Assembly: GCA_013398615.1 (NCBI GenBank)
Contig: VZSR01002364.1
Location: 111,553-175,552 of the forward strand
Origin: Brachypodius melanocephalos
Lineage: Eukaryota; Chordata; Aves; Passeriformes; Pycnonotidae
Direction: 5' to 3'
DNA length: 64,000 nt
The position numbers were made by a program, and so were the translations under genes. Of this stretch, positions 1 to 14,000 are shown in pieces (within the stretch, counting starts at the first letter, position 1; each line of letters opens with the position of its first letter). Under the pieces are notes generated by a model that was not told where the DNA came from, ran no database searches, and saw only the letters and a list, made by a program, of their open reading frames with translations.

Positions 1-3000
1 TTTTTTTTTTTTTTTTTAAATCACATTTGAGCACAAAGGAGGGAGGGAGGATCAGGCATGTTATATATGACTGTGAATTTCCTTTGCTTTTGTTGGTATA
101 ATCAAGTTTTACTTCGTTTTAGCATGGCTAACACTTAGAGCAAAGTGCTACCACTGAGAGTTCTGCTGCTTCTCACCCTGCAGCCCTGGATAAATCACCT
201 TTGGGCTGGTGTAGACAGGCTGTTAGCAAGGTGAGGGAAGCTGCCCCTCCTTTCTAAAATCACCCTTCCCCTCTCGCAGACACCAATTGCACCAGCCTGT
301 GGCCGTGCACACCACGGGCATCCCCCAGTGCTAGGGCTGCGAGCTGCCTTTCTCACATTAAATTTGTCCTCTGGGGCCACTTTGTACCCCTCAAGTTCCT
401 GTTACCTGCTGTCACAGGTTCTGCTGTCACCTGAGCTGTCTCAGAGCTCTGTCAGCTTTAAACAGACAGGATGCCCAAACACAAATGCTGCAGCTCCAAA
501 CCAGACCTGTGGGCTTGGGCTGTCTCCCATCCTTCAATTAGACCTGCCAGCTCCGAAATGCTGGAATGAAAGCAATGCCCGTGTGGAATCTGGACAAATG
601 TGCAGAGGGTTCTTATCAGTTTCCATAATTTCCGAGGGTTTGGAGCAGCATGTTTGTGCTGGAGAAGAGTCTTACCCGTGCTGGGAGAGGAGCTGGCCTT
701 TCACACCCACAGCTCATCAGCAGGGTGGATAAACTTGCAGGCGACACCAAAGAGGGAGGAGTGTGGAGGCAAGGCAAACATTCAGGGGCAACACAACAAA
801 CTGGAGGTAAAACCACTAAAAACCTCATGAAGTCCAAAAAAGGCAAGATGTAAAGCCCAGAGAGTGGGCTGGACCAACCCTGTGAATCCCTCCAGGGAGG
901 GGACTGACTGGCTGGGCAGCAGCTCTGCAGAAAACAACCCCAGGGTCCTGATGGATGACTATTGACCCCTCACTTGAACCCCCAGCCTGAATTCCTGTAT
1001 CGTCCTCCCTTCCTACAAGCTCACAGCAAAGCTATCTTACACATATAATGCATTATCTGCTCTTCTCCTCCATCCAAACGTGGCAGGGAATTAATCCCAT
1101 TTTATGTCAAGGGAAACAGGCAGACACAGATATCTGCAGTAGCTCTGATGGCACCAACCACACACTGAATCAGTGGCAGAAGCAGAACCAGAAAACAGGA
1201 ATTACTGGCTCCCAATCCTACCTATTATCCATTCAGCCATGAAGATTTTCCATGAAAACCTTGTCTTGTCTGGGACTGCTGTTGTGATGAGTTTCAAGAG
1301 CACTGAGCACAGCAGCTTCCTGGCCTACAACTGATAATTCTTGGCATTACTGTGATGGAGATTATGCTAATTATTAACAATGTGCTGGGGTAGGGATAAA
1401 TTATGTGTAATACACAGAATTATTCTGGTGCAGAGCAGTAAGCTCTAACACAACAGAAAGAATAACTTCTGGCAGAGTACTTGTAGTAAAGGAATAATTG
1501 TCACACAAGTGATAATCCCATGGGCAAAGGGTTTTTTAGGAGAGAACTGGCTTTTTCATGAATGTTTGTACAGGATTTAGCACCATGCATAATCCAGCCT
1601 GCTACATATGATTATGGTCCAAATACATTTTAGAAAAAAGAAAATAAAGAAGACATCAATACAAAATCTGGGACTTATAAAAACCTTTTCTCCAGTACAG
1701 AGAGACAAAAAGGTGAGCAGTATTCATACAGCAGAGGAAAAGGTTTGCTACACCTTCACCTCTTCTTTTCTGACCATCTTGACTGAAAAAAAAATCTAAA
1801 GCTGAGTAATCAGAAAGAACATTTCTGAATCAATATTCAATAAAATAATAAAGTCTGTTTTCCATGCAATGCATTTTTTTGATTTGGCCTTCTGTTCAAG
1901 TCACTTTTATGCTCCCCTATAAAAACTAGTTGCAAACATCAAATGTGAGTGTGACTAGGGCAATAAAAAAATGTTGTGGAGGTATTGTCCTGGCCCCAGC
2001 CATTTGTCATTTCTAAAATCTCATGGATCTTCTTGTCCAGCAGATTCAAAAGCTCACTCACTCACTCAAAAAAAGAAAAAAAAAAAAATTTCTCTGTGTG
2101 ACCCAGGCTTATCTCCCAGGGAGAATACCAGGAATCCACCAAACCTGGTAATTCTCTGTAGTGAAAAGGTCAAGTAAAAAGTCATGTTTTACTTGAACTT
2201 TATTCTCTTCTGGAAAAAGAAAGTTTCAGATGAACTGAAAAAAAAGGAAGAAAAACCCCAGAGTAACCTGTGTCCTAAGTCAAGAGGCAAAGTCTATAAA
2301 TATCAGCCTGAAAGGATGAGAGGATTCTCTGATCTTTTTAAAGATCCCTGGGGTGACTGTTCCACTTTCTGCATTGCTCCTGCCACCAACTCTCTGTTAA
2401 TTGTTTGATTGTCCTCTGCTTTGGAAATATCTCTTAATACTTTCTGTGCTTAATGTCATCAGACACGAGTATGAATTACAAATGAAGGGGTACAAAGAGG
2501 AGTTGATGGCAGAAGCTGAACAAAACCTGTGTTTATATAAATAACATATATAATGCCTCCCTTAAAAGGTCCAAATCCTGCCCCCAGTAAAGCAAATGGA
2601 AGAACAAGGCATTTCATCCCACTTTTTGGTACAGCTCCAGCAGTGTGCTTGAAAAATAAGCAAGAAAATCTAGGGGATAAAAAGAGTATAAACCCCATCA
2701 TCCTTGGGTTTTCTGGGTGGCACCTGCTAAAGGAGGAGCAATAATTACTGATGATTGGGGCCTCAGTGTCTGTGATCACAGGACAGCAAGGGTGACTCAC
2801 ATTTCACAGAGACAACTGGAAAGAAAATAATTTTTTAGCTCTTGACTCTATTTTTAAGCATTTCTACAGCTTCATTCACCATAGTGACAGTAAAGATGCT
2901 GGATGCTGAAATGGAAAGTCTTCACAGACAACCATTATTCCCCTGGGTCATTTATACACAGGGCAACATTTGTCACACAGCCTTTAGAGTATGCAAAAAT

Positions 3001-4445
3001 ATTCAAATACAGCTCTTAATATGCATGAGCACGATACCCACCCAGGAAGACCATTAATCTCTTGGGACTTTAACATGAAGAGCACTTTACTAGCAATGGC
3101 TTGGAAGTGCTGAAGTCATGGAAACATGTTCAGGACTGGTTTAAGTAACTACTTTTGTCACCAAACAGAATTGCTGTTTCATGTTTTAATTCAGCAGAGA
3201 CCTGCTGAAAAATTAGTAATTCATCATCTCCACTGAAGAGAAGGAATCCACATAAATTGTACATTTTGATAAAGTCCTAAAAATTGTACATTTAGAGCTA
3301 CATCATAAATATTGTAAAAGTTTGTTCTTTACTCAATTTATGATTCAAAAAATACCCTTTTCTCTTTTTTTCCCCCCAGAATTCACTTATTTTTAGATAA
3401 ATCTAGAGTGGGTGATGGTAACTGTTCCCTGGAATCCTTAATAACACATAATATTCTGTGCCTAGAAATGTTTGCAGATCAGAGAAAAAACAAAACAGGA
3501 TCTTTAAAGAAGAGACAAAAATTCATTTGTTTCTTACACGTTACACATTCTTGAACCTGGTATTGCAGTTATCAATAATAAATACTGAGATATCAAAGTC
3601 AAGGTGTGCCAGACACTGCACAAACACAGAGATTACAAGAACTGCCAATGTGAACAGGCAAAATTAGCACATGGAGAAGGAAATGTGCAGGGTGATTACT
3701 CCCTCATATCATTATTATTCTTATTAATAATAATAATATCATTATTACAAGCTGTGGCTTCCTTGATCTTTGGAATACAATGTCATTTTTATTTAGGCTA
3801 CCGAAAATAAACCTTATTACTATAAGCAACACATCTGCAACACAGCCCAGTGCCCAACCTTCCCTATTTAGTTTATTATTTAGTTGTTTTTAAAGCATCA
3901 GGAAGCAGAGGAAAAGACAGGAATATCAGTAAACCTCACTGCTCTTGGCATCACTAAAGCAAAGGGAAACAGGCAGTCAGACAACAAATATTGAATTGAA
4001 CAGCAGAGATTCATTCTCTACGCACAAAGAGTTCCTTCTAAAAATGAAACTGTCAGATTTGACCATAAATGTTTGTTTATTATTAATCTTTTGGGACCTG
4101 CAGTTGTTAGGAAGTGCTAGAGATTGCAAACTCCCCGTGTTTTGGAAACCAGGCATTGAGCATTCTGATAGCAGAAGATGGGAAACAATTCTTCCCTTTA
4201 AAAATAATACTTATTTTATAGCTCTCCTTTTATCAAAGCTTCATTTAAAGTTTTCAGTCTCTCTTGTATTGAAAAAACGAGTTCTGACTCTGCAGGAAAC
4301 ACTCTCAGTGGGAGACAGCTCATAAATTAATACACAAACTTGGGGAAACCTCTTACCAGTGCAGAAGTGTAATCTAAAAATAAATCAAGGAAACACAGAT
4401 TAAAAAAATGACCAGGGAAAAAACCTTCTCAACAAGGCATGTGGC
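1..4445. other. Intergenic, no gene recognised
   Basis: AT-rich non-coding sequence opening with a T17 run. Open frames are short, on both strands, and show no family signature or convincing splice context. It contains an A-rich tract near 2068-2090 and an ATT/AAT-rich patch near 3708-3741. I see no RNA gene or recognisable transposon body. Confidence 0.6.
3708..3741. repeat. AT-rich trinucleotide patch (ATT/AAT)n
   Basis: Imperfect ATT then AAT repeats run together, forming a small self-complementary simple repeat. No associated gene is seen. Confidence 0.6.
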
Positions 4446-4991
4446 TGTTGGAACCCTGGAGGCTGAAAATTTCAGACTTTCTGTGCCAAAAGGTGCTGAC
4501 CCTCAAGCAAGCATCACATTTGACCTGAGGCCATGGAATAGGCTTCCAAAATTGAGTGCTAACACCGGGGTTGTGGGTGTGTAGTTTGAATAGTATTGTG
4601 TGATCTCACAGGGTGAAAAACTTAGATTTAAGATTTTAGTATATAGTAATACATGTGAGTCAAGATGAACTTTGGGCATTGTCTGGGTCCTTCTTCTTCA
4701 CCTTCTTCCTCATGGGTTTGGGTGTTTTCTGTAATTGCTTGATGAAATCTGCATTGCAGACTTCAAGTGGTTAATTGTTGGGTTTAAAGTAAAAATAATT
4801 TAGGTGGCATTTCATAATTGGACAGATTGTCCTGGAAAAGACCTCGTAGAGATAGAGAAGCACTCCATTTTACCTCTGTTCTCTAACTTGCTAGTTAGAG
4901 CTCACATGAGTCCTGTAAACAGATAAGGAATAATAAACATCCAGGTCCGAACACAAACAGCGACTCCCGTGTATTAATCCCGACCTTGGCA
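4446..4991 (+). mobile_element. Solo LTR of an endogenous retrovirus, copy 1
   Basis: A 546-bp block begins TGTTGGAA and ends TTGGCA, the TG...CA form of a retroviral LTR. It contains an AATAAA at 4932-4937 about 55 bp before the end. A clearly homologous block in the same orientation lies at 45224-45784, with matching segments throughout: the start, the TTCTTCTTCACC-like stretch, the TAAAAATAATTTAGGTG stretch, the ATAAACATC stretch and the end. No gag, pol or env sequence is seen on either side, so this is best read as a solo LTR left by recombination. I could not find a clean target-site duplication, so the exact ends are uncertain. The family name cannot be assigned without a repeat library. 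Confidence 0.75.
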
Positions 4992-5802
4992 GGAAAAAAG
5001 AAGCCAGTACTGCCACATGTATCCTCCTTCAATCCAAGGTGATCCTCACACAGAATGGCCTCAGTCTCCAGTGAGTCTGGAAACACTGCTTGGGAAGGAA
5101 GCCAGACCAAGGAAGGTTGTGGTTCACCCCCAGTGCCACAGACAGAGCCGCGACCAGACAGGCAGGGACCCTGTGACCTCTGGAGGCCACCGCCCAGGAG
5201 CACTCACAAAAGGCATCTGTGGCCCACAAGGCAGTGGATAAAATGCTCCTCAGGATGTCAATTGGACCTCAGTTCTCCTCAGGGAGAAGGGAGCAGTGCT
5301 GGCAGGAAAGGAGGATGACAGCGGCTGCATTCTCTGTTTTCACGTGCGTTATTCCCATAGAGTTGAAACTACAGCAAAGGCTGTGTGTCCAAAGGCTGCA
5401 GCAGAGTGAAATATGTAGCACAGGGCAGGAATTTTGTCTCTTTCCTATTTCTCATCTTTTTCTGCAGCTTTAAAGACCGTGTTTTTCAGATGGGAATTGG
5501 TAGCTGATAGCATCCCACCCTTTGCTTTTGATTCTTGTGAATTCCTCCTGGGTTAAGTTCTGATTTAGTAACTTGGCATACTCTGAAATGATTATAGATC
5601 CCAGCTCTAGCCAGGCAAGGAGCCAAGGTAACTGCATTGTGAGAGGGATGGGCCTTGGCTCTGCTCTTGAAAATTTAACACATTTTAACAATTGGTTTTC
5701 AAATGAAACATGCCTATGTCACATCAAAACAGAGCAGCATTGGGCTTCCTGCATTCTTGGTGATGCTAAATTCAGTTGCCTCATTTGATCTTAATTGCAG
5801 TC

Positions 5803-5848
5803 AAAAAAAAAAAAGAAAAAAGAAAAAGAAAAAAAAAAAAGGAAAAGA
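5803..5848. repeat. Poly-purine A-rich low-complexity tract
   Basis: A long run of A interrupted by single G residues. It may be a decayed poly(A) tail, but no retroposed gene body is recognised beside it. Confidence 0.7.
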
Positions 5849-8800
5849 CAATTGTCTTCTCACTTTAAAAATACTCAGAAGAAAAAAAAGGGTAACTGCT
5901 TAAAATGCATCTAGCAACAACCTGGGAATCAGCACGGGCACTACAAAGTAACTGCAGAGTGTATGAAGCAATAAAGAGCACAGAACCTCGTATTGATTAC
6001 ACCTGCATGTTCAAAGCTATCCCTGTGTGTCCCATTCCCAAGCACAACAGAAGTGAAAGTTTGCCATGCCAAAGGGGAGCTGCAGCAGACCCGCTCCAAG
6101 AGCACAGGACAAAACAGAGCCCTGCACATCTCTGGATGTTCAGGAGCATCTTAGAAGAAAGCTCAGCAACATGCCCCAAATCTGAATCAGAATTCCCATA
6201 CTCCAAGGCTACTCCTATCATACTGCTGCTTTAAAAAGCAAGGTGACTTTTTCTTATCCTGGTCAGGTCTTTCTCATCCAGCCCCTGCCTGAAGGAACAG
6301 ACACAGGGCCCTCTGCCATCCTCATCCCAAACCACACAGCTCCCACTGCCTCCTCAGATTTCCTTGGATGTTTTCAAACACATCCCTGTCTCGCTGGGGA
6401 CTGGGGATTCCCAGAAAGGAAAACACCACATTAACTACGCAGATTCCCTTTTTCTCCTGGAAAGGCTTCATTACAAGTGCTGTGTTCTCTCCTATGAGAA
6501 GCAGCAACCTTAAAATACATTTCCCTGTAGTGTATCTCATTACAACCACAGAAAAAAACCCAGTGTGTTTGCTTTGATCTCCATAACAGCTGCAAATTCC
6601 AAATACTGCATTAATTCTATGGCAGACACTGTGTGCAATGGTGTACATTTCAATCTTTTGCAGTTGCCCAATCAATTTTCATAGTCACCTTAAAAAAAAA
6701 AGCTTTATAACAAGGTGCTTTGAGTATTTTAGCCTAAAATGACAAAGCAAGTTCAGATGAATAATTACAAATCAGGATAAACTGTGACTGCAGCATATAT
6801 TTGTTAAATTTTGCAGAACCATTCAGATAAAAGTTACTGGAATATAGTATAACACGAAGTTCATATACACTGATAAAAATCATATAAAAATAATATATGA
6901 GTATAGAACACAGACTTACGCAGGTCAAAGAAATAATATTTACTTAGATACATTTTAATGTGAATGAAACCTTGAATAATGGCATCCTCAGTTTAGCATT
7001 TCCTGTGTCTTGCTTTGTATCACACTTCTGGTACCATTTAGGAATCACATCATCAAATAATTCAAAAGTAAATTTCAGATACTACATGAAAGATATGACA
7101 AAACATTACAGAAATTATCTTTCTAAGGACAAGGTACAAATAATAGTAGAAGGCTTTCCCAATCAGGCTTATTTAAACTTGCTATTTTTGTGCAGCACTA
7201 AAATCAAAAAACAGATTGGGGTCTTAAAATAATATAAAATGAAAATGTCTATATCCAGAGGTATATCTAGTTTAATTTCATAAATGAAATATAAAACATA
7301 AAATCTCAGATGGAGAAAAACATGCTGATTTTTAATATCAATCAGCATAAATGATTTAAACCATCTAAGTAGCTTTTAAAGCTGATTTTATTAGAAGTTT
7401 CACATGAAATGTGGGGTTTATACTATTTTCCAGCAGGGTTTTCCCCCCTAGAAAAAGGTAATTTTAGTAAAGGGCATCTTTTTAAGTGCAATTCCATAAA
7501 AATTCAGAGATTTTTCCTATGTTCACAATAGGTTTACATAGTCTGACCTAAACCTTTTTGCTGCCAATAAAAACATTCCCACTCACTTCAAATGCAATAT
7601 AATATTTAGACTACCTAAATTGGTTTTAAAGTTCAATTTACTAAAAAACAAGGCAGCAAAGGACCACCAACGTTGCACAGCTTGTTTGCACAGTTGTCAT
7701 CACCAGAAATGGGACAGAAAGTTGTTTTCTATCATAGAAAATGCTCACAGAACTCTTTAGTGGGATAATTCAGGTGGGATGAGGCCACCTTGTCCTCCTG
7801 CCTGCTCAGAGCAGGGTGCATGGATTGACCAGTGCAGATCAAACCTTTCAACACTGGGGGCACCAGGAGATGAAGCAGACGATTTAGGGGTGGTACCTGC
7901 TGTGCAGCACTAGAAAAAAAAAGCAGAAATAATTCTAATTTTGCCAACTAGATGCAACCAGCAGAGATCCTAAGCATTATTTGAGCAATATTTTCCCCAT
8001 CTCTGCAAACTGCAGTACTGTTCACAGCCATAAATTAATTGACCATCCATTTTTTAAAGCCCAGACACCAGTCCCCATGTCATAAAATCCACAGCAGCAA
8101 TGAACGTGTGCTGATCCATATTACTGCTATCATGAGATCCAGGCAAGGCTGACAGAACAGGAATGTTATGGCTGCAGTGTCCTTATTCTTCTGTTCTTAT
8201 TCCAGAGGTGGATTGCCACTCAAAGCCAAATGACCTGGATTCCCACAGAACCTGGTGAAAGCAAGAAGTTTCTCCCTTCCCAGCAAAGCATGGCAGTTCA
8301 GTAAACCAGTGTTAATGACCTGATCAGTGATTTAACTCAATTATTTATCAGCAGTTATTTATCCTTTCCTATCCCCAAAGTCCATTTTATGTCATTTTAT
8401 CCCATTTTATCCCCAAAGTCACCATTTTCTGCAGTGTTCACAGAACACAGAAGCACAGCTCCCAACAAATCAGTTTGTGTTTGGAGAGAGGTGTTCCACT
8501 ATTCCCTGGGCTAGGCAGAGCAACAGGATGCAGCAGCTTAAAGATCAGACTTGCAAGGAAAACCCCACGACTGACATTTTCAAAGCCAGCTGGGAAAATG
8601 GACACCCATTTTGCCTTCATCTTAAAGGTAATTTGCCTAAAAAAATCCAGGATTCTTCTCCCTTTTGCATATCTGGGATTCTACACTCAAAAAAAATCTC
8701 TGCTTACAGCCTTGGAAATAAGACTCTCTTCCCTCTTCTTTGTTTCCAAGTTATCAAGGGTCTCTTTGTTCTTATACTGTGTGGTTCATTAAAAAAAAAG

Positions 8801-10987
8801 GAGAACTTTCATTTTCCCTACAATGGAAGCTGTGCCCTCAGAAACTACAAATATCCCTGAAACAACCCTATGTGGAATCTGTTGATATCAGATACGTACG
8901 TCCCTCAGAAACACTCTCACAATGAGAGAGAAATAGCTTTTCATAAAGGAAACCAAAAGAACTTGAAAACTAATACAAAACACAATAAAAGAATTTATTT
9001 CTAGCAGAGCTTTCCTGAAGTATCCATCCTTTTGGAGACGTGTCACAGTCTCCTAAGTGGTTTGTATTAAAAAACACTTTGAAAACACACTGCAGGTTTC
9101 TTTAGGGTTTCCATCAGGCTTCATTTCTTACTGATTCCCCAGAAGTGCATACCTGAAAGGAAAAAATTCTGCTATCCTAAACAGTGATGTCAGGCGGCAG
9201 ATAAGACCCTCCACTCTAGCACTGTACTCATGTTGCACCTGAAGAGGATTCACTGAGGAGGATTCCTTGCTCCACCTCTAGAAAAATAAATCTCTGCTCT
9301 CACCACACCCCACCCGGACCATTATTGAGGGAGCTGGGTGTAAAATGCATTTGCATTCCAGTAAGATGTGTTTTTAAGAGCCTGCTGATTCTGGACACGC
9401 TTGCTTGGACACACCACCCCCATTTTCAACTGGCATGGTAAAATTGGACCCTTTCCATTGCCCTGTTTTCCCCACTCAATTATCCCTCCTGTTTCCAAAG
9501 TCCCTTATCCTTCCTGTGAACCTTTATCTCAGCAGCAGGCTGAAGCACCAGGCTCTGCCAACAAGGGGAAAGTCCCTAGCGAATCCTTGTCTGGTTTAAT
9601 CTTTATTTTCAGACCACTTCTTCTGCAACATATACTAATTAATTACTTTCCACATTTCCTTGCCAAACTCCATTCTGTAACAAGTGAACCTCCACTGTGA
9701 CTTCTCTCCCTTTCTCCCTGACATCCTTTCCAGCACGTCAGAATTTCTGCCACCCATCAGGGCAGCTGGAATTTCAAGCACATTACATCTTTGACCTGCC
9801 CCTCTGCTGATAAAAGACAATTTTAGCCTTGCCTTCATCTTTCTCAGCACCTCAGCAGCCACCCCTTGAAAGGCTTTCCCTTACCAAGGTCAGTGGAACT
9901 CCACTTTGCTCAAACTTCTCTCCTAATTCCACTTCCTCGTTCAAAAACTTACTTCAGTATTAGCAAAGGTCAGAAATATAAAAGGTTACAGTACCCATTT
10001 GCCACCCCTACTTAGATTACTTTATTATTTCAGCTCAGAACATGAACTGGGGAAAATGATCTAAAATGGCACTTGAATAATTTCATTATTATACCAGAGA
10101 TGTTTTCTCTCAGCTTTAGGTAAGAGCTTTTTCTTTCAGCCAGATTATTCAAGCTTTGTCTGAATAAAGCCTCACTTTTTCCTGTAACAATCTTCAGCAG
10201 GCAAACCAAACGAGGTATTTCTCAAATTGTCCTTCCTGGAGAGCACCATTCCATGATTATTTTCCGTGGCAGTGACACAGGCGTGGGTGGCATTTGTGCA
10301 CATTCCTACCTCGCCACATTCCTGCACAGAGCAGGACTGCAGCTCTTCGGGGAGGGCTGCAATGAGGCACTTCCCTGGTGCCCACCAACAATAAATCACA
10401 TTTCAATTCAGTTCTGTGCAATAATCAACAGAGACATCTGCTGGCAGCAGCGACACAGAACCACCACCACCAAAGCACTGCACAATTTCCCTGTGTGGAT
10501 GTGCACCCACCCCTGAAAATGAACCAGGCAGGGCTAATTACAAATACCCAATCTGCTAAACCCACACGTTTGCTTTCAGGACATCCTCTCCCAGGCACAT
10601 CCTGTTTCATTCGTGATCCATTTCCTCTGGTTTTGGTGGATGTGCTTTGCTGCTTTACTCCACGAATGAGGTCAGTGGGATGGATGCAGCTTAATACAAG
10701 AGGTGGGGGTTTTTTACCAAAAAGGGTCACACATCTGGTTCAAAGCTGGAATATGCGCTCTGAGTGCAAGGTATTTGATAAATATGAGTCCTATAATTTT
10801 AGCAAACGATTGAGAGGATGCCATCCATTAACCAATTAGTGCACAGCAATTAATTGCAAACGATCCAGCTTTGACGATACCTTAACTAACATCACCCACA
10901 GCAATGGCACTGGCACCAAAGGAGGTGTGAGGATCCAGCCAGCCTTCCAGTGCTGCAACTATTGCCCTATCACTGTGTCCCAGTGAC

Positions 10988-11043
10988 AAATAAATACATA
11001 ATAAATACATAAATACATAAATAATAAATAAATAAATAATATT
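10988..11043. repeat. (AAAT)n/(AATACAT)n microsatellite
   Basis: Repeated AATA/ATACATA units over about 55 bp form an interrupted tetranucleotide-type simple repeat in intergenic DNA. Confidence 0.8.
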
Positions 11044-14000
11044 TTTAGCCAACTTTCATATGAGCTGTAAAGGAAAAAGCCTTAAAGTGACACTTGGCCA
11101 CAACCTTGCCAGCTTGGTTTGGTTTGGCTTGTGGCTCAATAGTCACATTTTTAACTTTATCAAGAGCCAAGGAGGAAAACGTGCCACAGGTGTCCAGCAG
11201 GACATTTCAACCAACCAGCGAGGCACAAAACAACCCAGCACCAGTGCAACCCAGATGCAGCAGCCTCACATTTCATTCCACCCATTGTTAAATTGACCAG
11301 CCTTCTTTTCCCCATCATCAAGCAAAGCCTCTCAGCCCTGCTCAGGGAGGAGCCCCTTGTCCCAGCATCCCCCACAAGGTGGGAGATGGCATCCACAAGC
11401 AACAGCTGCTGCTCCCTCTCCAGGAATTAGCCTTAAGTCTTAGGAAAACTCTTGTTTTCCTTTGGTTTACATCTTTTGATTTCCATTTTCTTTTGGAATA
11501 TACCAGATTGCCCATAACACCTGATTTTCAGAAGGCAGCACTCTGGAGGGGCACCTTCTGCTCCTGGCATATTTAACCTATTCACAAGGTCCTCCTCTCT
11601 TATTTATCCCTCTAGGTCATTTTCACTGACAACTGCCTCCTTTAATATTTTTGTGAGCGTGTGGCAGTATTCACTGTATTTTCCCTCCCTCTACCCCCAA
11701 AATGTGCCTAAATGAGATGACCTGCTCACATTTCTGCTGTAATTTAGTACTGAAAGTAAGAAAACAGCAGAGGTGGCTCAGGAATAATTGAAAGTTCATC
11801 TTTCATTGGATCAGGCCACTGAATTGTTGTCCAAATGAGTCAGTTGCAGGGACAGAAAAACAATTTTACAAGAGGCAGCAGAAAATTTACAGTAACACAC
11901 TTGCTTAAATAGTAAAAAGCCCTAGAAATACTAGTGCTTCAGGGAAAATATCTTTTAAGCCAAGTTAAGCCAGTAACAGAGGAAAGTTAAACAATCAGTT
12001 CAACAGACACGAGTATTCCTGTTTCTGAACCACACATCTTGTTTGGACACTTTAATAAAGCAGCCTTAATAGGCTTCAAAGCAAATGCTGCTTTTCTCAT
12101 CATTTCTCTTCATCAATGCATGGCACCAGTAAGAGTGAGCAGAGACCTACTGCTCTGAGATGCTGGAATAACATTTCTGCTCTGATTCTGCTATGCTGTG
12201 TGATAAAAATGGCTCTTAATGAAACCCCTTGTACCATTATAACACAGTTTCAACTGCAATCACGGTGCTTTTATGTTTGGCAGACTTCACCATCCTTAGT
12301 TAATGTAAGTGGCAAAGATTGCACTTGCTGATGGGATTTCACATTCCTTGATGGGACAGGCTGCAGCTCTGAAGAGACCCACCAGTGAATCAGAGACCAC
12401 TCACATTCCTCTGATTCTATCATTAGAAACCATCTACATCTCCAAACTGCAGCACTTCTAATCCTGAGGATAACCAGGATAAACTGTTTTTTACAGAAAC
12501 TGCTGCAAAGCCTGGGAAAAAAAAAAACCACCTCGTTTTACATGCCAATAATACTTACACAGTTCTGAAAAAACACCACACAGTGCTGACCCTTAAAGAT
12601 ACGGTGAGCTTTTAGCACAGTGCTTAGTGCCAAATTATAGTGTAAACTATGAAAGAACAAATCTTACAGACCCAGGAAAAAGCTTCTTTGTTAATGCCTC
12701 TTTGAATTAAGTTATGAGCATATTCACAGTGAAATCCATTTGAATTTTAGAAGCACAAAGCCTCCCAAATACATTTTGAGACCTGTAGATCACAGCAGCA
12801 TCTGAAAATGCACAGATCTATGACAGTGCCAATTCCCAACACACGAAGAAAAATATTTGGCTGACATGTGGATTCTCTCCCAACACCTCTCAGTTCAAAA
12901 CAAGAAAAAAAAGAAAACAAACCAAAATATCAACCCATTTGAATACTGCTAAGGAAACTTTATTATTGTCAACACTAGTAGTGCTTATTGAGCCAAGATT
13001 AAATGGTTCTACAATAGGAATTTCAGAAGGTGTTGGGAGTGTGGCATAATAGGAGCCAGGAGCAAGATGTGAGTCTGCCTTCAGGACTATTCATGAGTTC
13101 TATTATTTCAAAGCTGGCATGGATTGGGATCTCTTTAATTTTTCATGTGGTGAACTGTGCCTTCTTGGAGCAACCTCACCTGCTGTGATGATTCATTTCA
13201 GTAGCACTGAACCCAAATCTCTTGTCTAAAGCTCAGTGGAATTCAGCTTTCTCATTTCACAGGAGGTCTCATTATTTCCTTTAAATTGCCAAGTACACAA
13301 CTAAAACAACATAGCCTCCTGGAAAGAGACAGACTATGAAAAATTACATTTCAGAAACGAGGTCATTCTAGAGATAAATTTGGAGAGAACCATCAGGGTT
13401 TGACAAAGATTCATGTTTAAAGAAAAAGCAGCCACTGTTAATTCAGATGCAAGCACAGCTAATCAAAGTGTTTACCTGCTCAATTAATATGCAAACACTG
13501 CTCTATCAAAATAATCTCATTTCTTCTCCATCACCCTACATGTACCCATGCAGAAGATAAAATGCACAAACCCAAGGAATTTCAAGAGACATTTTTAGAA
13601 AGTCTGCAGGTACATCAGTTTTTAATGCTGCTTTCATTCCATTTACCCTGCTCCACTCTGTCTGGTAAAAAAGTAACATCCAAACCACTCCTGAAGCCAC
13701 CAGATTCCCATTCCCAACACTGCACAGAATGGCAAAGAGGAGAAAAACCTCGAAACATAAAAACTTTCCCCAGTTACCAGACTTGAATGCTTTTAAGCAA
13801 CTCCTGTCTTCCAGAAAATTTCTTGTTTCTTACCTCCTGTTGTGTTCTTGAAACAAGGCAGGCATCATGAACTCAGTGGCACAGAAATCATCAGAGAGAG
13901 GCATAATCATGCCAAAATCTCCAATTTTTGTGATTGAACACAACCATAAACACTGTAAGACTAAAACAACACTACAGAAAAATAGTTTGATTTATACCTT

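Noticed and set aside
328..732. + strand 134-codon frame with several cysteines, considered as a CD59/Ly6 exon
   Set aside because: Cysteine spacing does not follow the Ly6 pattern, there is no CC..D.CN-type end, and no exon boundaries are apparent.
6200..6300. A YCCFKKQ-like peptide on the + strand, considered as a CD59 remnant
   Set aside because: The surrounding frame lacks the other conserved cysteines and the terminal DLCN pattern. Chance match.
10378..10839. + strand 153-codon frame
   Set aside because: No domain, biased His/Thr/Gln content from simple sequence, and no conserved pattern. Likely chance.
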